In this document: positions 31,985 to 45,058 of the stretch, in pieces
How positions within the stretch are numbered: the first letter of the stretch is position 1
Layout of the letters: every line of letters begins with the position of its first letter
Assembly (NCBI GenBank): GCA_948567375.1
Contig: OX419758.1
Span: 377,001 to 441,000 of the forward strand
DNA from: Lunularia cruciata
Lineage: Eukaryota; Streptophyta; Marchantiopsida; Lunulariales; Lunulariaceae
Direction: 5' to 3'
DNA: 64,000 nt
The notes under the pieces: generated by a model
Database searches by the model: none
What the model saw: the letters and a program-made list of their open reading frames with translations, nothing else
What the model was told of the DNA's origin: nothing
Position numbers and translations under genes: made by a program

Positions 31985-32480
31985 GAACAAGCTATACAAG
32001 AAACAGTTGAGTTCAACCCTCAAGAAAGTAAAGGCAATGATCAAGAAAGACTTACCTGCAATCTATTGTATTGAGCAAGAAGATTTGGAATCTCCCAAAT
32101 TAGATACGGAGATCATGGGCTGCATGATCACATCTATACCCATTAATTTGGGGTCTGGTGTGAATGTCATGACAAAAGATACCATACATCATTTGGGGTA
32201 TCATACATTTGAGCCTACATCCTAAATTTTTAAATTTGCGGATCAAACCAAGGGATTGCCTTTGGGTATGCTATAAGATACTACCACAATCATTGGAAGA
32301 GTGTCTTTAAAATTAAACTACATTGTGTTGAGGCCAATAACCAAAACTAGTTACCCACTATTGATTGGAAGACCATGGCTATACAATGCCCAAGTTGTTG
32401 TGGATTGGCTCTAGTAGAAGTTGTGGTTTAAGGACAATGCATTTGAAGACTAGAAGTTGGTGATTGTGAGTTGTACAAAG
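31985..32480 (+). pseudogene. Element F protease
   Basis: Frame 32007-32225 contains SIPINLGSGVNVMTKD, where the family motif is DSGSGVN; the catalytic Asp is Asn. The downstream segment LLIGRPWLYNAQ (about 32358) matches the conserved Gly-Arg-Pro-Trp-Leu motif of Athila/Tat-like proteases. Stops occur at 32223 and about 32410. Confidence 0.65.
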
Positions 32481-32829
32481 GTTCCCCACCTCAAGGAAAC
32501 AACTTTGTCAAAAGATAAAGATGAATATGAAGATTTATCATCATCTTTCACCTCTACTTTGTAGCATTCCAAGTAATTGACTTGGACTTCATATTTGGAG
32601 TCTTTGGAAGACAAAGATCCATACAACATCGCCTCAAGTGAACACAATTTAGAGGAAGGAGGTTTGACTGCCATTCAACTTGGGTTAAGCCAAGTCAGTC
32701 ACATTGAAGGAGTCATCAACTCCAATGACTGTCAAGAAGTTGTCTTGGCCAAAGGAAAATTTTGAAGATTTCAAAGACAATCACTTTGGAGGAGTTGGTA
32801 GGATATACTACCCTATTTATAGAGTACTA

Positions 32830-34260
32830 GGATGTATTTGCTTGGTCAATTGATTAAATGTTGGGCATTTCATGCCACTTTGGAGAACACCGGATTGATC
32901 TTGTTGAAGATGCAGTTCTAGTATGTTAGTGACAATATTGCTTGAACCCAAAGTACTCACTCTTGGTGAAAGATGAAATTGACAAGTACTTAGGGGCCAA
33001 AATAATCTTTCCCGTCTTGAGCAATGAGTGGGTTTCTCCCATTGTCATTGTTCCAATGAAGAAGATTGGGAAGATTTGAGTGTGCCAAGATTTTTGCAAG
33101 TTGAATGAAGTCACAAGGAAGGATCATCATCCCTTACCTTTTACCGACACAATTTTGGACAAGTAGTTGGTCATCCTTGTTATAGTTTTCTTGATGAATT
33201 TTTAGGCTACAATCAAGTATCCAGCTAAGAAGAAGACAAGGACAAAACCACCTTCATTACTTATTGAGGTGTTTTCTTACAATTAAATGCCCTTCGGGTT
33301 GTGTAATGCTCTTGGTACTTTCCAACGGATGATGAATGCAATCTTCAAAGATTTTCTATGCAAATTTGTGGAAGTCTTCATTGATGATTTTTGTGTATTT
33401 GGACAAAGAGAGGTACATTTGGATTACCTTTGCCTAACTTTTGAAAGGAGTCATTTTGCCAGCTTGTCATTACACCTAGAGAAATGCTTCTTCACAATGA
33501 AAGAAGGTATTCTTTTGGGGCAATCGGGTCTCATGCCAAGGTATTGAAGTTGATGTTGAGAAGGTGAAAGTCATCTCAGCTTTGGAATCCCTTCAAAAAA
33601 ATTGGGAGATAAGGGCCTTCTTGGGACATGTCGGATACTATAGACGACTTGTATCAAAATATGTGGTGCTTGGTGCACCTCTAACAAAGCTTTGAAGAAG
33701 TCCGAAGACTACTTGTGGAAAGAAGAACAAGAAAAAGCTTTCCATGAGTTGAAGAAGAAACTTGTTGAAGGACCAATTATGAGGGATCTAAATTGGCATG
33801 CCACTTTTCATGTGTATGTGGATACTTCGTCCATTGCAATCGGAGTTGTCTTATGTTAGAAGGACAAGAAAGACTACCCAATTTACTATGCCAGTTGACA
33901 ACTTTCAATTGCAGAAAAGAACTATTTGACAATTGAGAGACAAGCACTCAGAATGGTATATGCCTACAAGAAGTTTTGCCACTATTTATTAGGATACATG
34001 TTTTTCTTCTACATGGACCACTATGGATTGTAACATTTGGTCAAGAAGGCAAATTTGTCTGAGCAAATTGCAAGATGGATCTTGTTCAAGAATTCACATA
34101 CACTATAAAAGTAAGGAAGGGAGCTTTGCATTTGAATGTGGACTTCCTATCTAGGTTGGAAACTCAAGACCAAGACTTAGAAGTCAATGACTGGTTTCCT
34201 TATGAAGAGTTGTATCATTTAATGGCAATGCAAAGTACAAGGTATGCGGCAGAATATCAT
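32830..34260 (+). pseudogene. Element F reverse transcriptase and RNase H
   Basis: RT pieces include FLDEF then GYNQV (about 33190), DKDKTTFITY (about 33238), MPFGLCNALGTFQRMM (33287) and the intact catalytic VFIDDFCVFG (about 33373). RNase H covers about 33720-34170, with FHVYVDTSSIAIG, and ends in LHLNVDFLSRLE. The wording GYNQ/FGLCNA/FIDDF is close to Athila/Tat-like elements. It is broken by many stops. Confidence 0.75.
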
Positions 34261-34263
34261 TAA

Positions 34264-35330
34264 TTGCACACTTGCCATTGTCTTGAGGGATTAGACCCGG
34301 AGCAAAGGGCAGTCTTCCTCAAGAAGATGGGACCATCCTATCTGAAAGACAACATTTTATTTAAAATGTGTGACAAAAACATACTTCAGAGATGCTTGGA
34401 GGCATACAAAGTTGGAGGAGTAATCAAGTCCTTACACTCAATCAGGAGGATACAATGACCTAAAGAATTATTGTAAAGAAAACAATTAGGAAAGCCGATA
34501 GCTACTTCCTAGTGGCCTTTTAGACCAATTTTGCCATTGGCCCTATTTGAGAAATGGAGAATTGATTTTATATGGCTGATTCAACCAGTGACTCAATTCA
34601 CAAGGAAGAGATACATCTTGGTGTGCATTGATTATGCTACCAAGATGGTTGAAGTTGAGGCAACTTGAAGAGATGATGCAAAAATAATCACAAATTTTTT
34701 CTTCCAAAACATCATTTCACATTACAAATGTCATCTAGAATTGGTAAGTGATTGGAGGACACATTTTCTGAACTCCATGGTGAAATCATTAACCAAGTAT
34801 TTCCAGATTTAATGTCAAAAGAAAACTCCATACAATCAAATGGACTAATGGAGAAAGCAAATGGATTGTTGTGCAAAATTTTGACACGATGATACTCAAT
34901 TATGCCTTGATTGGGATACAAAGTTACTTGTTACTTTGTGGGCATATAGAATGACTGCAAAGATCACAACCAAGCAAAAAACTTACTTCTTGATATATGG
35001 CTTGCATCCTGTATCACCAATTGAATTTGAAGTACCAACCTATAGGATCTTGTGTGAGGAACAATTGTCAAAAGAAGAAAGCCAGGATCTTTAGATCCAT
35101 CAACTAATGCGGTTATAAGAGAAAAGAGACAATGCAATGCAAACCACAAAGGAAGAACAAGAACAGCAGAAAGTCAAGCACAATAATTGAATCAAGCTTG
35201 TTGCTATTTAGAAAGGTGATTTGGTGTTGTTATATGACAATTGCCAAATATTTTCTCCAAGCAAGCTGCACTAAGGTGGATGGGGCCATACCATGCAATG
35301 TATGTTTATGGAAATGGCTCTATTAACTTG
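34264..35330 (+). pseudogene. Element F integrase
   Basis: The zinc-finger part is around 34264-34560 (HTCHCLEGLDPEQ at its start). The catalytic core includes a WRIDFIWLIQP-like first Asp at about 34557 and an LVSDWRTHFLN second Asp at about 34738. The third acidic position near 34850 reads NGLMEKANGLL. The C-terminal part runs to about 35330. It is broken by stops and small frameshifts. Confidence 0.6.
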
Positions 35331-35453
35331 CAGTCCTAAAGGGAAATCCTTTTGCCACTTGAGTGAATGGGTGGGGATTTATAAAATATTGGACCACAAA
35401 CTCGGCATTGTATAAAGAACCCAAAGTCAATGTTTGCAGGGAGGCTCACATTT

Positions 35454-37101
35454 GAGGGAGGGGGTATGTGGTACCCACATTTTGTTTTGTTATATTTTGA
35501 AGAAGAAGTGTACAGCCAAAGTCATATTGAACTCAAATGGCAATGAAAGAAGGAGAATCATGACTTTGGATTGAACTCAAAGTAAAGTGACTTTGTGTCA
35601 AGAAAGAAGAACTCGGATTGGACTTGTCACAAAGAAACCCAAAGAAAACCCAAAGGAATTTTTGCCTTTCACTAGCAAACACAACAAATGGTGTGGAGTT
35701 TGAGAGATCAAGCAGGTCCACATTATTTGGTATCTTTCATAGTGCATTTCTACTTTGGGTTCAATCTAATGAAGGAGGTGGAGCGGAAGAAGATGGTGTC
35801 TCACTTTCATCCAGATTTACAAAAAGAAGTGGATGAGGAGCATTAGTACATCTAACACATCCAAAGTAGAGACAAGCATTATGCCAAAACAGAGAAGAAG
35901 AAGAAGAAGAAGAAGAAGAAGAAGGATGTAAATTTGAATAAGTTATTGATTAGTTTAAGGGAGAGAGTAGATAGAAAGATGTTAGAGGTAGGAAGAAATG
36001 TTTGTCTTAGATTAGATTTAGTGAGGAAGGAATTAGATGAGATTTGGAGTAAGCCAAAGAAGAACATCAGATCCAACGTAAGAGAGGTAGGAATGCAAGT
36101 TACTTTGGATGAATTACCTAAGACATTAGAAGAGAGTGGGTCAAATGATAAAGATGCAGATAGATTACCCACAATCTTAATTGCAGATAGTAGTGAAGAA
36201 GTGATAGAATTAGCAAAAGATGTATTAGTATTAGATAGACTTGAAGAAGGGGAAATACTTGAAGAAGGAACATCAGGTTTGGAAGCCAAAGTTGAGGTTA
36301 ACATAGGATTGGAGTAGTAATAGTTTTGAAATTTGCAAAGGTAGATGTGAAGAAGTGCATTGTCATTTTAGATCTATAGGTTGGTAGAGTTATTATAGAA
36401 TAGTATAGTAATTACTTAATTATCAAAGTGCTCAAACAATTTAAAGGAAGCATTTGCAAAGTGTTTTTGTCTAGTATTTATGTTTTCAAAGTTGATAAAG
36501 TGAAGTTTTATAACTCAGTGCTTGCCATTTCAGCTTAATTTTGAGTATCAATCTTGTGTATGTTTGTGATTGTTTGGAGAATTTCAAAGTGCAAGTCAAT
36601 GAGCTGGTTGGATATTGGATTCCACGGCACTGATCTTCAGTCTATGTGTTTGATCCTTAATGAAGTGTAATCAAATCAATGCCTTGACAAATCTGAGAGG
36701 AATTGTAGTGTTGGTAGTATTCTACATTGGTGAGCATAGTGCAAGGTTGATGCAAAGTAATTTTGACCAAGGAAGTTGTGCCTTCAATGGAGGGGTGGAA
36801 CGCAATTGTGAGTCAAGCTTGTTTTGTAGTGAAGTAGCCTTCTTCAAGAAAATCTTAATTATCACAGTCAAGATTTTTTTGTAAGTTGTGATTATGGAGT
36901 GTTAATTGTGATAAGATATTGGATTAGTGCTTGTTACTCTCTTTTGGATGTTGTTTCTACCTGAGAGACTAAAGAAGAACTCAGGAAGAACTACAGTGTT
37001 ATTGTTTTACTTTGTATTTGACCATTTTTTACTTGTATATCTATGGGAAAAAACTTTATTTACCTAATTACCACAAAAGTAATACTTGTTGGGATGTCAT
37101 A
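35454..37101 (+). repeat. Polypurine tract and 3' LTR of element F
   Basis: GAGGGAGGGGGTA (35454-35466) precedes TGTGGTACCCACATTTTG (35467). The LTR ends GGGATGTCATA (37101). Inside it, 35690-36317 carries a degenerate copy of the coiled-coil ORF (frame 35934-36317 ends its conserved part LPKTLEESGSNDKD). A pure AAG microsatellite of about 33 bases (35893-35926) marks the join of two ORF pieces. I could not find a matching 5-bp duplication around F, so its left boundary is uncertain. Confidence 0.7.
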
Positions 37102-37104
37102 AGA

Positions 37105-38258
37105 TTAGTTAGCTAGAGCACCTATCTAGGAGTCAAACCCTATTGCGTACAATCTAGCAGGGTGGGCATATTTTCCCAAACAATGACCAATAACTACACT
37201 AAACTAGCTAGCCTCACACCAACCAGTTGTCTTGCTAGCTCTTTTGGCCTTTATAGCCTCTCATAGCCCACAATCCTATGCCTCAAAGCCTCTAAATGCC
37301 AAAATGATGTCTTTTTTTCTTACCACTTTGAAACTCCTCCAAATGTGGCCAAGTTCTTCCAACTCAAACCAAAATCTGACATAAACTCCAACCACAATCT
37401 GGAATAAATTTGACATAAATCCCTAAAGTTGGCTGACTACCAAATCCTCCACTAACTCTCCACTTGAGCCAAATTAAATGATCTCCAAATCACAAATTCA
37501 CAAGGATGGGTTCCCAACTCCACCTTCAATTTCACCTTTTGAGCTCAACTTGCACCAAATTGGTCTTGCTTTCACCTCTTGAGCTCAAATGGACACCACC
37601 ACTCAATATTGACTATCTTCTCAGCAAAAATTGGCCAATTCTTCCGTACACCATCTGCCTCACTGCCAAATCTGCATCAATTTAAAGACCTTTTGCACAA
37701 GATCACTCTTAGGGAAAATTTGGACCATGATCAAGCTACCAATGATCAGAAAGTGCTTGAAGATACCACCATTACCTTTAGTCCTTGCACTTGATTTCCC
37801 CTTGACCTCACTTCACTGATGTAATTAGTTTGTTCACACAACTCAAATCAAACTCAATTAGATCAATACCTAATCTATCACTCAATAATCTACCAACAAT
37901 TAGGCACTGATTACAATCAAGCCACATCCACTCTAGCTAAGAGAATCTAAGTGATATTCCCTAGCCTTTATCCACCATAGCCAAGAACTCAAAGGCTCAA
38001 CATCAAAGAAGTGAGCTCTTTGGAGCTGCACTTCAAAAGTATACTCCCTAGTCTCCAACCCTAATGGTCCTATTGATGGCACATTTGATAGTGCAAATGG
38101 TGCAAGTGACAATGTGTCCTACCATGTAATCAGTACCCCAATCAAAAAATCTGATTTTCAACAAGTAGTCTATGAGTAACTACCAAAATACTCATAACTA
38201 CCAACATTACTACTCCAAAGTCCGAGCAATCTAGGTGCAATGATACAAATGGTGTGAC
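37105..38258 (-). mobile_element. Fragment D: 5' end of a methyltransferase-family element
   Basis: On the minus strand, 38258 begins TGTCACACCATTTGTA and runs through a diverged A repeat (to about 37822) into the leader, ending at 37105 against the LTR of F. The leader is matched to B by the stretch CTAGCTAGTTTAG-type segments and the tRNA-like block. The internal genes are missing. Divergence from A and B is clearly higher than A versus B, so it is an older copy. Its left end at TGTC supports the family's 5' terminus being the A repeat. Confidence 0.75.
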
Positions 38259-38261
38259 AAA

Positions 38262-38576
38262 GGTAGCACCAAAAATAGAGCATGTACCACTCTTCAAATT
38301 TGAAGAGAGCAAAGCTCCAATACCTAAAGTTTCAAAGATAAGTTTTAAAGTTTCAAAGATAAGTTTTAAAGTTTCAATACTTGGATCAAAGTTTGTGATA
38401 TATTTAGTTGGGGCAATCTTGGAGCTAATAGAGTATAGACTCCTACCAAGATGTCACCAACTATTCAAGAACTCCTACATGATAAGGCCAAGTAGGCCAA
38501 GGAAAAAGAAGAAATGGAGAAGATATTGCATTAATACAAGGAGAAAACCAAGAAAGAAAATGCTCTAGTGTATGAG
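38262..38576 (+). pseudogene. Charged ORF remnant, 5' part
   Basis: Frame 38254-38568 contains a direct repeat (KVSKISFKVSKISF, from a 21-base tandem duplication at about 38325-38368) and then a charged stretch. Read with the sequence after LTR K it forms coiled-coil-like text (AKEKEEMEKIL). No domain is recognised. Confidence 0.4.
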
Positions 38577-38581
38577 AACTT

Positions 38582-40251
38582 TTTTTGTACTCACATTTTT
38601 CATTTTGGACAAGTTTTAAAGAAGAAGTGCAATATTAAAACCAAATTGAACCCAAATGGAAAAGAAATGAGGAGAAGCATATGTTTTGATCTGACTCAAG
38701 GAGGTAGACTTTGTGTCAAAATGAAGAAGGATTTGTATTGGATTGGAAGGGTAGTAAGGATACTTCACCAAGGAATGAAAGTTGGAGGTAGGATTATTGC
38801 AGGGGCCTATATCTCAATGACTACATGTCCAAATCATGCGTGCTATGTCTTGTTGGAAGCATCTTCTTTAGGGCTTTTAGTTGCTACCAAAATTGCAAAT
38901 TTTGGAGGTTTGTAGCATAAGTTACAAGCATTTGAAGTTTTTGTAGTAGATGTATAGAGTAGTTGAATGACTCCAGGTTAGTTCTTTGGGTCTATACGAC
39001 TTTGGACTTATCTGACTTTGGTTTACACAATTTTTAGTCAAGAGACTTTGCCTCAAGACAAAGTTGATCCAATCCAAGGTAGTCAGACATTGGAGTGCGG
39101 GGCAAGTGACTTTGGGTGTCTTGCCAAAGTCATTTGAGGAACTTAGAGTAGTGAAAGAAGAGATAATTAAAATACCCATGACTTTAATTTTAGTTCAAAA
39201 TTAAGATAGGATAGAAATTGAAAAAAATAGCAGTAATGAATGAACCTGAAGTGCAAGATTAGACAATAGATGTCTTTGGGTCAATTATTGGAGACATTAA
39301 AATAGAGTGGGTAGAGATAAAAATATACATAGATTACTCATGTCTTTAACTGCAATTCATGGTGAAGAGGTAGGAGAATTAGTAGAATATTTAGTGATAA
39401 TAGATAGACCCAAAGATAGAGAAGTGTGTGAAGTTACTTTGAGTTTGGATTGACATCGGATTGGAGTAGTAATAGTTTTGAGATATGAAGAGGTGCATTG
39501 TTATTTTGGATCTACACGATGGTAAAGTTGTTGCAGAATGGTATAGTTATTAGTAATTGTCAATGTTTTGCCTATTTAAAGGAGGCATTTGAAAAGTTGT
39601 GTTGTTCAGTATTTGTAATTTTGAAGATAGATAAAGTGAAGTGATGTTTCTTAGTACTTATCGCTTGAGCTTAATTTTGAGTATCAATCTTGTGGTTGTG
39701 TTTGTAAGTGTATGGAGAATTTTGAAGTGCAAGTCAATGTGCTTGTTGGACATTGGATTCTATAGCCTTGGTCTTCATTTTGTGTGTTTGATCTTGAGTG
39801 AAGTGCAATCAAAGCAATGCATTGACAAATCTGAGAGAAATTGTAGTGTTGGTAGTATTTTGCAGTTGTGAGTGTAAGGCAAGATTGATGCAAAGCAATT
39901 TTGATTGAGGAAGTTGTGCCTTCAATGGAGGGGTGGAACATAATTCTGAGGTAAAGTCATTTTGCAATGAAGTAGTTATCTTTGGAAGAAGCTGAATCAT
40001 CACAATCAAGATTTGTTTGGACAAAACTGAATGAGTTGTGGTTAAGGAGTGTTAACTTGTGACAAGATTGCAATTTGGTACTTGTTACTCTCTTCTGAGT
40101 GTGGTTTCTACCCAAAGATTAAAGAAGAACTCAAGAAGAACCATCTTTGTTATTTTTTGACTTTGTATTTGACCAATTCTGAATCACATCTCTATGGGAA
40201 CAAACTTTGCTTACGTAATTACCACAAAAGTGATACTTGCTGGGTTGTCAC
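38582..40251 (+). mobile_element. Solo LTR K (TGTGGTACCC family)
   Basis: It begins with a decayed TTTTTGTACTCACATTTTTC and ends GGGTTGTCAC(A). AACTT flanks it on both sides (38577-38581 and about 40252-40256). It shares the ATAGCAGTAATGAATGAACC-type segment with L and the terminal GATACTTGCTGGG block with all copies. It retains only a short C-terminal remnant of the coiled-coil ORF. Confidence 0.75.
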
Positions 40252-40256
40252 AACTT

Positions 40257-42060
40257 CAAGGAAGAGATGCATTCTACTTTTCTTCTTGTAGAGTATAAGG
40301 AGCAAGAGGAAGAAATTGAGAGGTTGTAAGGTGAACTAAGAGCTCTTTAGCAATTGAAGGAAAGAGACAAGAAAGTGTAGAGCATCCAAGGAGAGATGGA
40401 AAAAGTTTAGATTCACTTGGTGATGGTAAATCTATAGCTTAGGGAGTATTGTAGCAAAGTGGTTATCCAACTTGAAGGGATGGCTATACAGCTAAGAAGG
40501 AGAAGGAGAAGGGTGAAGTAGCACAATCTTGATTAGTAAAAGAGATCACTACATAGGTCCAACTTGCAAGTGGTCACTCAAAGGAGGAAAGAGCAAAGAT
40601 ACTTGAGCAACTAGAGGATGTTCCAGGTCAATTTGTGGAGATATTAGAGGAAGTAGCTCAAGGAGAGATAGAAAAAACAAAGATACATGAGCTCAAGTGC
40701 ATATTGAAATTTTAGAGGAGAAGGCTTACAATGATAGAAAAGCTCAAAAGATTAGTGATTTAACTAAAGGAGCATATCAATTGGAGGTCTAACAAATCTA
40801 TTGACTCTCTCCTACTAGAAATTGTAGAATACAATTTCATAGAGCAATCTAGGATAATTCCCAAAGCTTGATCTACATTCTAAGACTACCCAGAAGGTAG
40901 CAATGAGACCCAATCAAGAGTATGAGAAGTACCTTGCGCCTAGAGTTATGGTTTGAAGAATTGCAATAAGGAGTGACCCGTATCAAGGACCAAGGGTTGA
41001 TGATCGCAATAAAAATAAAGCAAGTTGCCTTCTTGGTAGGAAAGAACTCTTGTGATAGCCCAAAAATTCTAGAATCCATCCAGATTATGGTACAAGCCAT
41101 AGCAAAAAAGGGCTAGCTAAAGTGAGGATCAAATGAGATAAGTTGCAATTAGAACTTAGTAAGATCCAAGATTTATTATGACACATTGACATTAAGCACA
41201 CCTTGGTAAGAGAGTTCTTGGAGTTAGATCCCAAGTTACTAGTGAAAGCACAAAGGTAAGATAAGAGACAAAAGAAAAGAGTCAACACAACCAACCAAGA
41301 GCAAGGGCATTCCAAAGCAATCAAAGAAGGGAAAATTGCAAACATTCAAACATGTGGAGTGAATTGCTAACTTTTTGAGTCACCTACCACTAGCAATGGT
41401 GAGCCAAGAGAAGAAATGAGGAATTGAGGATAGTCTAAGGGCAAAGGAAGAGAAGCTTTGGGTTGTCTCTCCAAATGAAGAGTCCTTGCAAATGGGGGAT
41501 GAGGCAATTCAAGAGGTATTAAAAGGGTGAGCAATCTCCAAGAAATCCCCATGGAAGGAACTTGATCTTGAATTGCAAATAGTTTATGAAAATTATGGAA
41601 GAGTTATATAGTAAAGACTCAATCAAAGAGAAAGCCAAAAGTGGAATTGGTAGAAGTAGTGGAGAAAGCATGCACTCTGGAGGAAGATCAAGCCAAGTTT
41701 AAGGAAGTTGAGGCCTACCAATTCCATGAATGGGACCCTTATTACTCCAAAGAAAGAGACAATAAGTGTAGAGTACCATGATGACCAAGAGGTTTTCCTT
41801 TAACATGAATACAAGTCCTTCAACATGAGAAATAACTACATAAGACAAGAGGTCATAAATGGATGAAGCTATCATAACCATAGATTGAGGAAGAATGAAA
41901 GGGTTTGTTATGGGAAAGAAGGCGAGGATATTCCTTCTTTTGAGTGTAATTAGTGCCATAAGTAGTAGGAACTATATGGTTATGAGTAGGAACTACATGG
42001 TGAGTTGATAATTAGGAAGTGGCATAAGATGCCCATCCACTCCACAACCTAGATTTGGGG
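40257..42060 (+). pseudogene. Charged coiled-coil ORF remnant, 3' part
   Basis: Continuing from 38576 after removal of LTR K, the frame gives EYKEQEEEIERL, GELRAL, then further Glu/Lys/Gln-rich text with stops. Near 41700 it reads VEAYQFHEWDPYYSKERDNK-like. It has no catalytic motif. It resembles a retrotransposon gag/linker more than a host gene because it lacks introns and sits in transposon debris. Confidence 0.35.
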
Positions 42061-43194
42061 GAGGGAATTACATCATTAGATGACTACACCAACATGTGTG
42101 ATATGGAAACAATTGTTAAAGGTACCAATTTTGGGTAGTTAGTGCTAATAGTGGAGGAGAAGGGATCTTGTCAAATCCTAAGATCAGTTTTGGGACCCAC
42201 CTTGACCCTCCTTTCCTCCTCCTTCCCTCCATTCATTCAAATTTTGAGTTAGCTTGGTGATTGGCTAGTTCATCCAAGTGGCAATGGTAAGCATACTTGG
42301 TTGCCATGTCAGCACCTCATTGGAAAGGAAATCAAAATCTAGGAGTAGAATGTATATAATTAGGGTGTTGGAACTCTCACATTTTGGTTAGGTCAAGCTA
42401 TGGACTAGTGCATAATCAAAGTTTTGGCTTAGGCAATCTCTTACCCACCTATTTGAATGTAGGCATGTTGTGGTATGCCATCAAAGAGTAGTGATACTTT
42501 GAGCTTGGTGGCTGAGCAATTTGGTCATAATTTGGGTCATGACCAAAATTTAAATTACATTCAAGTGTTGATTCATATCCCACTAGGAACCTTATTTGAT
42601 TAAGTAATCAGATTGTTCAGTTTTTGGTCAAGTTAGCTCTTTGGTTATCTGATTGCATGGTGATGGGAATGCAAAGCTATTTTGGAATTTGAGCTTGCTT
42701 GGCTAGAACCGCTTAGAGGTTCAAGTTGACCAAAAGTGAGTTCTTCCATCATGGCACTATTGACCAAAAGTAGAAAATTTCAACAGAGGATCCATAGTCT
42801 AAGAGAGTTAAAATTCTTAGTGAGGGTTTGAGGAGATGCACTATTAGAGCAAAAAAATTTTGGTTCAAAACCCAAACTGCAGCTTGGTGGTAAGTCTTCT
42901 TGTGACTTGCAACCCATCTTCCTCACCTAGCAACATCTCAAATGGGGATACCAACCCGACACAACATTGTATTGGGTAGTTGAGCATTTCAACAATCCAG
43001 CCACCTTGGTTGTGATGTCATGACATTTGAAGCATTGAAACTAGTTTGCTTAGACCTTGGAATGTTAGTCTTGACAATCAAAGATATACCCATAGTTGCT
43101 CGCAGGATACTTAGTGGTGGAAAAATTTTATATTAAAGATATTGATCAAAACATTGAGGCTATTTAAATTAAACCATTTTCACTATCAAATGGG
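42061..43194. other. No gene recognised
   Basis: AT-rich sequence without a supportable frame, RNA gene or clear repeat end. A small palindromic phrase around 42530-42550 (TTTGGTCATAATTTGGGTCATGACCAAA region) is noted only. Confidence 0.5.
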
Positions 43195-43545
43195 TCATTA
43201 GCAACTTTGTTAGGATTGGAGTTCTGGTAGAGCCAAAGTGATATACTTTCAAACTGCAACTCCAAAGAGTTTATGTATTTGATGTTAAGCCTTTGAGCTC
43301 TGGGCTATGGTGGAAAAAGGCAGGCAAGCATCACTTGGAGTCTCTTAGGTAGAGTCAATATTGCATGACAATATAATCAATGCTTATTGATGGTATTTTT
43401 TAGAGTTGACAATTGTATTTTTGATCCAAGTTGAGTGTAAACAGAATTGATTACATCAAAATGAGAATCAAAGGAAAATTGGATCCAAAAACTAAGGATA
43501 TTGGTGGTAACTCCAAGCTTGGCATATACTTTTGAGCATGGTCTT
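43195..43545 (+). mobile_element. Fragment E: old 5' end of a methyltransferase-family element
   Basis: Strongly decayed plus-strand match to the second half of the A repeat and the start of the leader. The shared landmarks are GGGCTATGGTGG at about 43302, GATTACATCA at about 43450 and a CCAAGCTTGG block at about 43514. Both ends are lost. Confidence 0.6.
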
Positions 43546-43566
43546 GGATTTCTAAAAGAGTGAATG

Positions 43567-43990
43567 TGGTACCTACAAATTTTTTTGTTTTTGGCAATTT
43601 GTAGATAAGTGTATTTTTCAAGGAAAATTGAAGCTAAATTGGAAGAAACAATAGAAGAATAGTGTGTTTGGATCAAAAGAAGGAAATCCAATCCAATCCA
43701 ACCCAAGGAAGTCAAATTTGTGTTAAAGGAAGAAGGACTTGATTGGATTGGATTGGATTGGAAGGAAGGTAGACCTAAAGTAAGGATACTTTGCATCAAA
43801 ATGATCAACCTGATCCAAAGACACCTTAACTACTTTGACTCAAGCCATACCAACCAAGAAAACTTAGCAAAAATGGCTACTTTGTGTGAGCATAAATTTT
43901 AAAGTGACAAGAGTAAGTCATGCAATATGCATGAGTTTTGATTGAAGCTCAACTAAAGAATGACAATGAATTAAAGAAGTATAAAAATGA
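43567..43990 (+). repeat. Partial TGTGGTACCC-family LTR start
   Basis: It begins TGTGGTACCTACAAATTTTT and continues with family-like text for about 300 bases. It contains pentanucleotide GGATT runs (about 43740-43762) and an opposing CCAAT run (43687-43705) that could pair as a hairpin. It stops before 44005. Confidence 0.55.
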
Positions 43991-44004
43991 AACTTTATCA
44001 AGGA

Positions 44005-45058
44005 AATATGCTCCAAGTAGTCTACTTTAGACTTGCCAAACTCACACTTTGAGATTTTGGCATACAATTGATTTTATTGTAGAATTTGGAGGCATCTTAT
44101 GGATGTTGCTTGTGTTCCATCATTGTTCTATTGTAGACTAAGATGTCATCTAGGAAAATAATAAAAGATTTATCTAAATATAGATAAAATATATCATTTA
44201 TCAAACTCATGAAAGTGGCTGGTGCATAAGTAAATGGCATTATAATGTACTCAAAGTGACCATACCTTGTTTAAAAGGCAATTTTGTGTATGTCTTCCTC
44301 CACAATATAGATTTGGTTGTAACCACTTTGCAAGTTGAGTTTTGTGAAGTGTTTTGCCCTATTAAGTTGATCAAACAAGTCATCTATGCAGGGTAAGGGG
44401 TATTTTTTCTTCACCATTTGTTGATTTAGGCCCTAATAGTCAATGCACATGCACATTGTACCATCCTTCTTCTTCAAAAATAAGACATGAGCCCCATATG
44501 GTGATATGCTAGGTTAGATAAACCCTTTTTGCATCATGTCCTCAATTTGAGCCTTTCCTTCCTCCAACTCTTGAGGTGATAGAAAATATGGGGCCTCACA
44601 AGGAGGTGCCTTCCATGGAAGTATCTTGATTTTATGATCTCCTCTCCTTGTTTGTGGTAATCCTAAGGGTAGTTCATTTGGGAAGACATCTTGAAACTCA
44701 TTGATCACATCTTTCAATTTCTCATGAATTTGTGAATTGAGTTCTACACTTCTCCTATTAGACCCATGAAATATCTATCTATCTTATAGATAGCTATTTT
44801 CCCTATGTCATATTGGCAAGTCATATGATCTTCTTTACTCCAATAATCTTTGATTGACAAGTTCTCACTACTTTCTCCTTCCAATTGATTGTGAGGTTGT
44901 AGTGCTCTATCCATGACATACCTAAGATTGCATCATAATGAGCTAACCATATAACTTGCCACTCAATTGATCCCTAATACTCTCCCATAGAGAGTGTTAC
45001 CTTTTTATGTAATGACTCAATCCTCTTTGTCTACCAATTATCAAGTAATTCTATACAT
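44005..45058 (-). pseudogene. Element H-family pol fragment
   Basis: Minus-strand relative of H: frame 44717-44514 has INEFQDVFPNELPLGLP and SPQELEEGKAQIEDMMQKGFI, the segment just before RT, and RT pieces run down to 44005. It contains the H locus without the J insertion (around 44840), confirming the J empty site. It is cut at 45058 by element C's internal sequence. Confidence 0.65.

Noticed and set aside
35893..35926. AAG tract as a meaningful coding Lys/Arg-rich domain
   Set aside because: It is a simple microsatellite at a join of two degraded ORF pieces.
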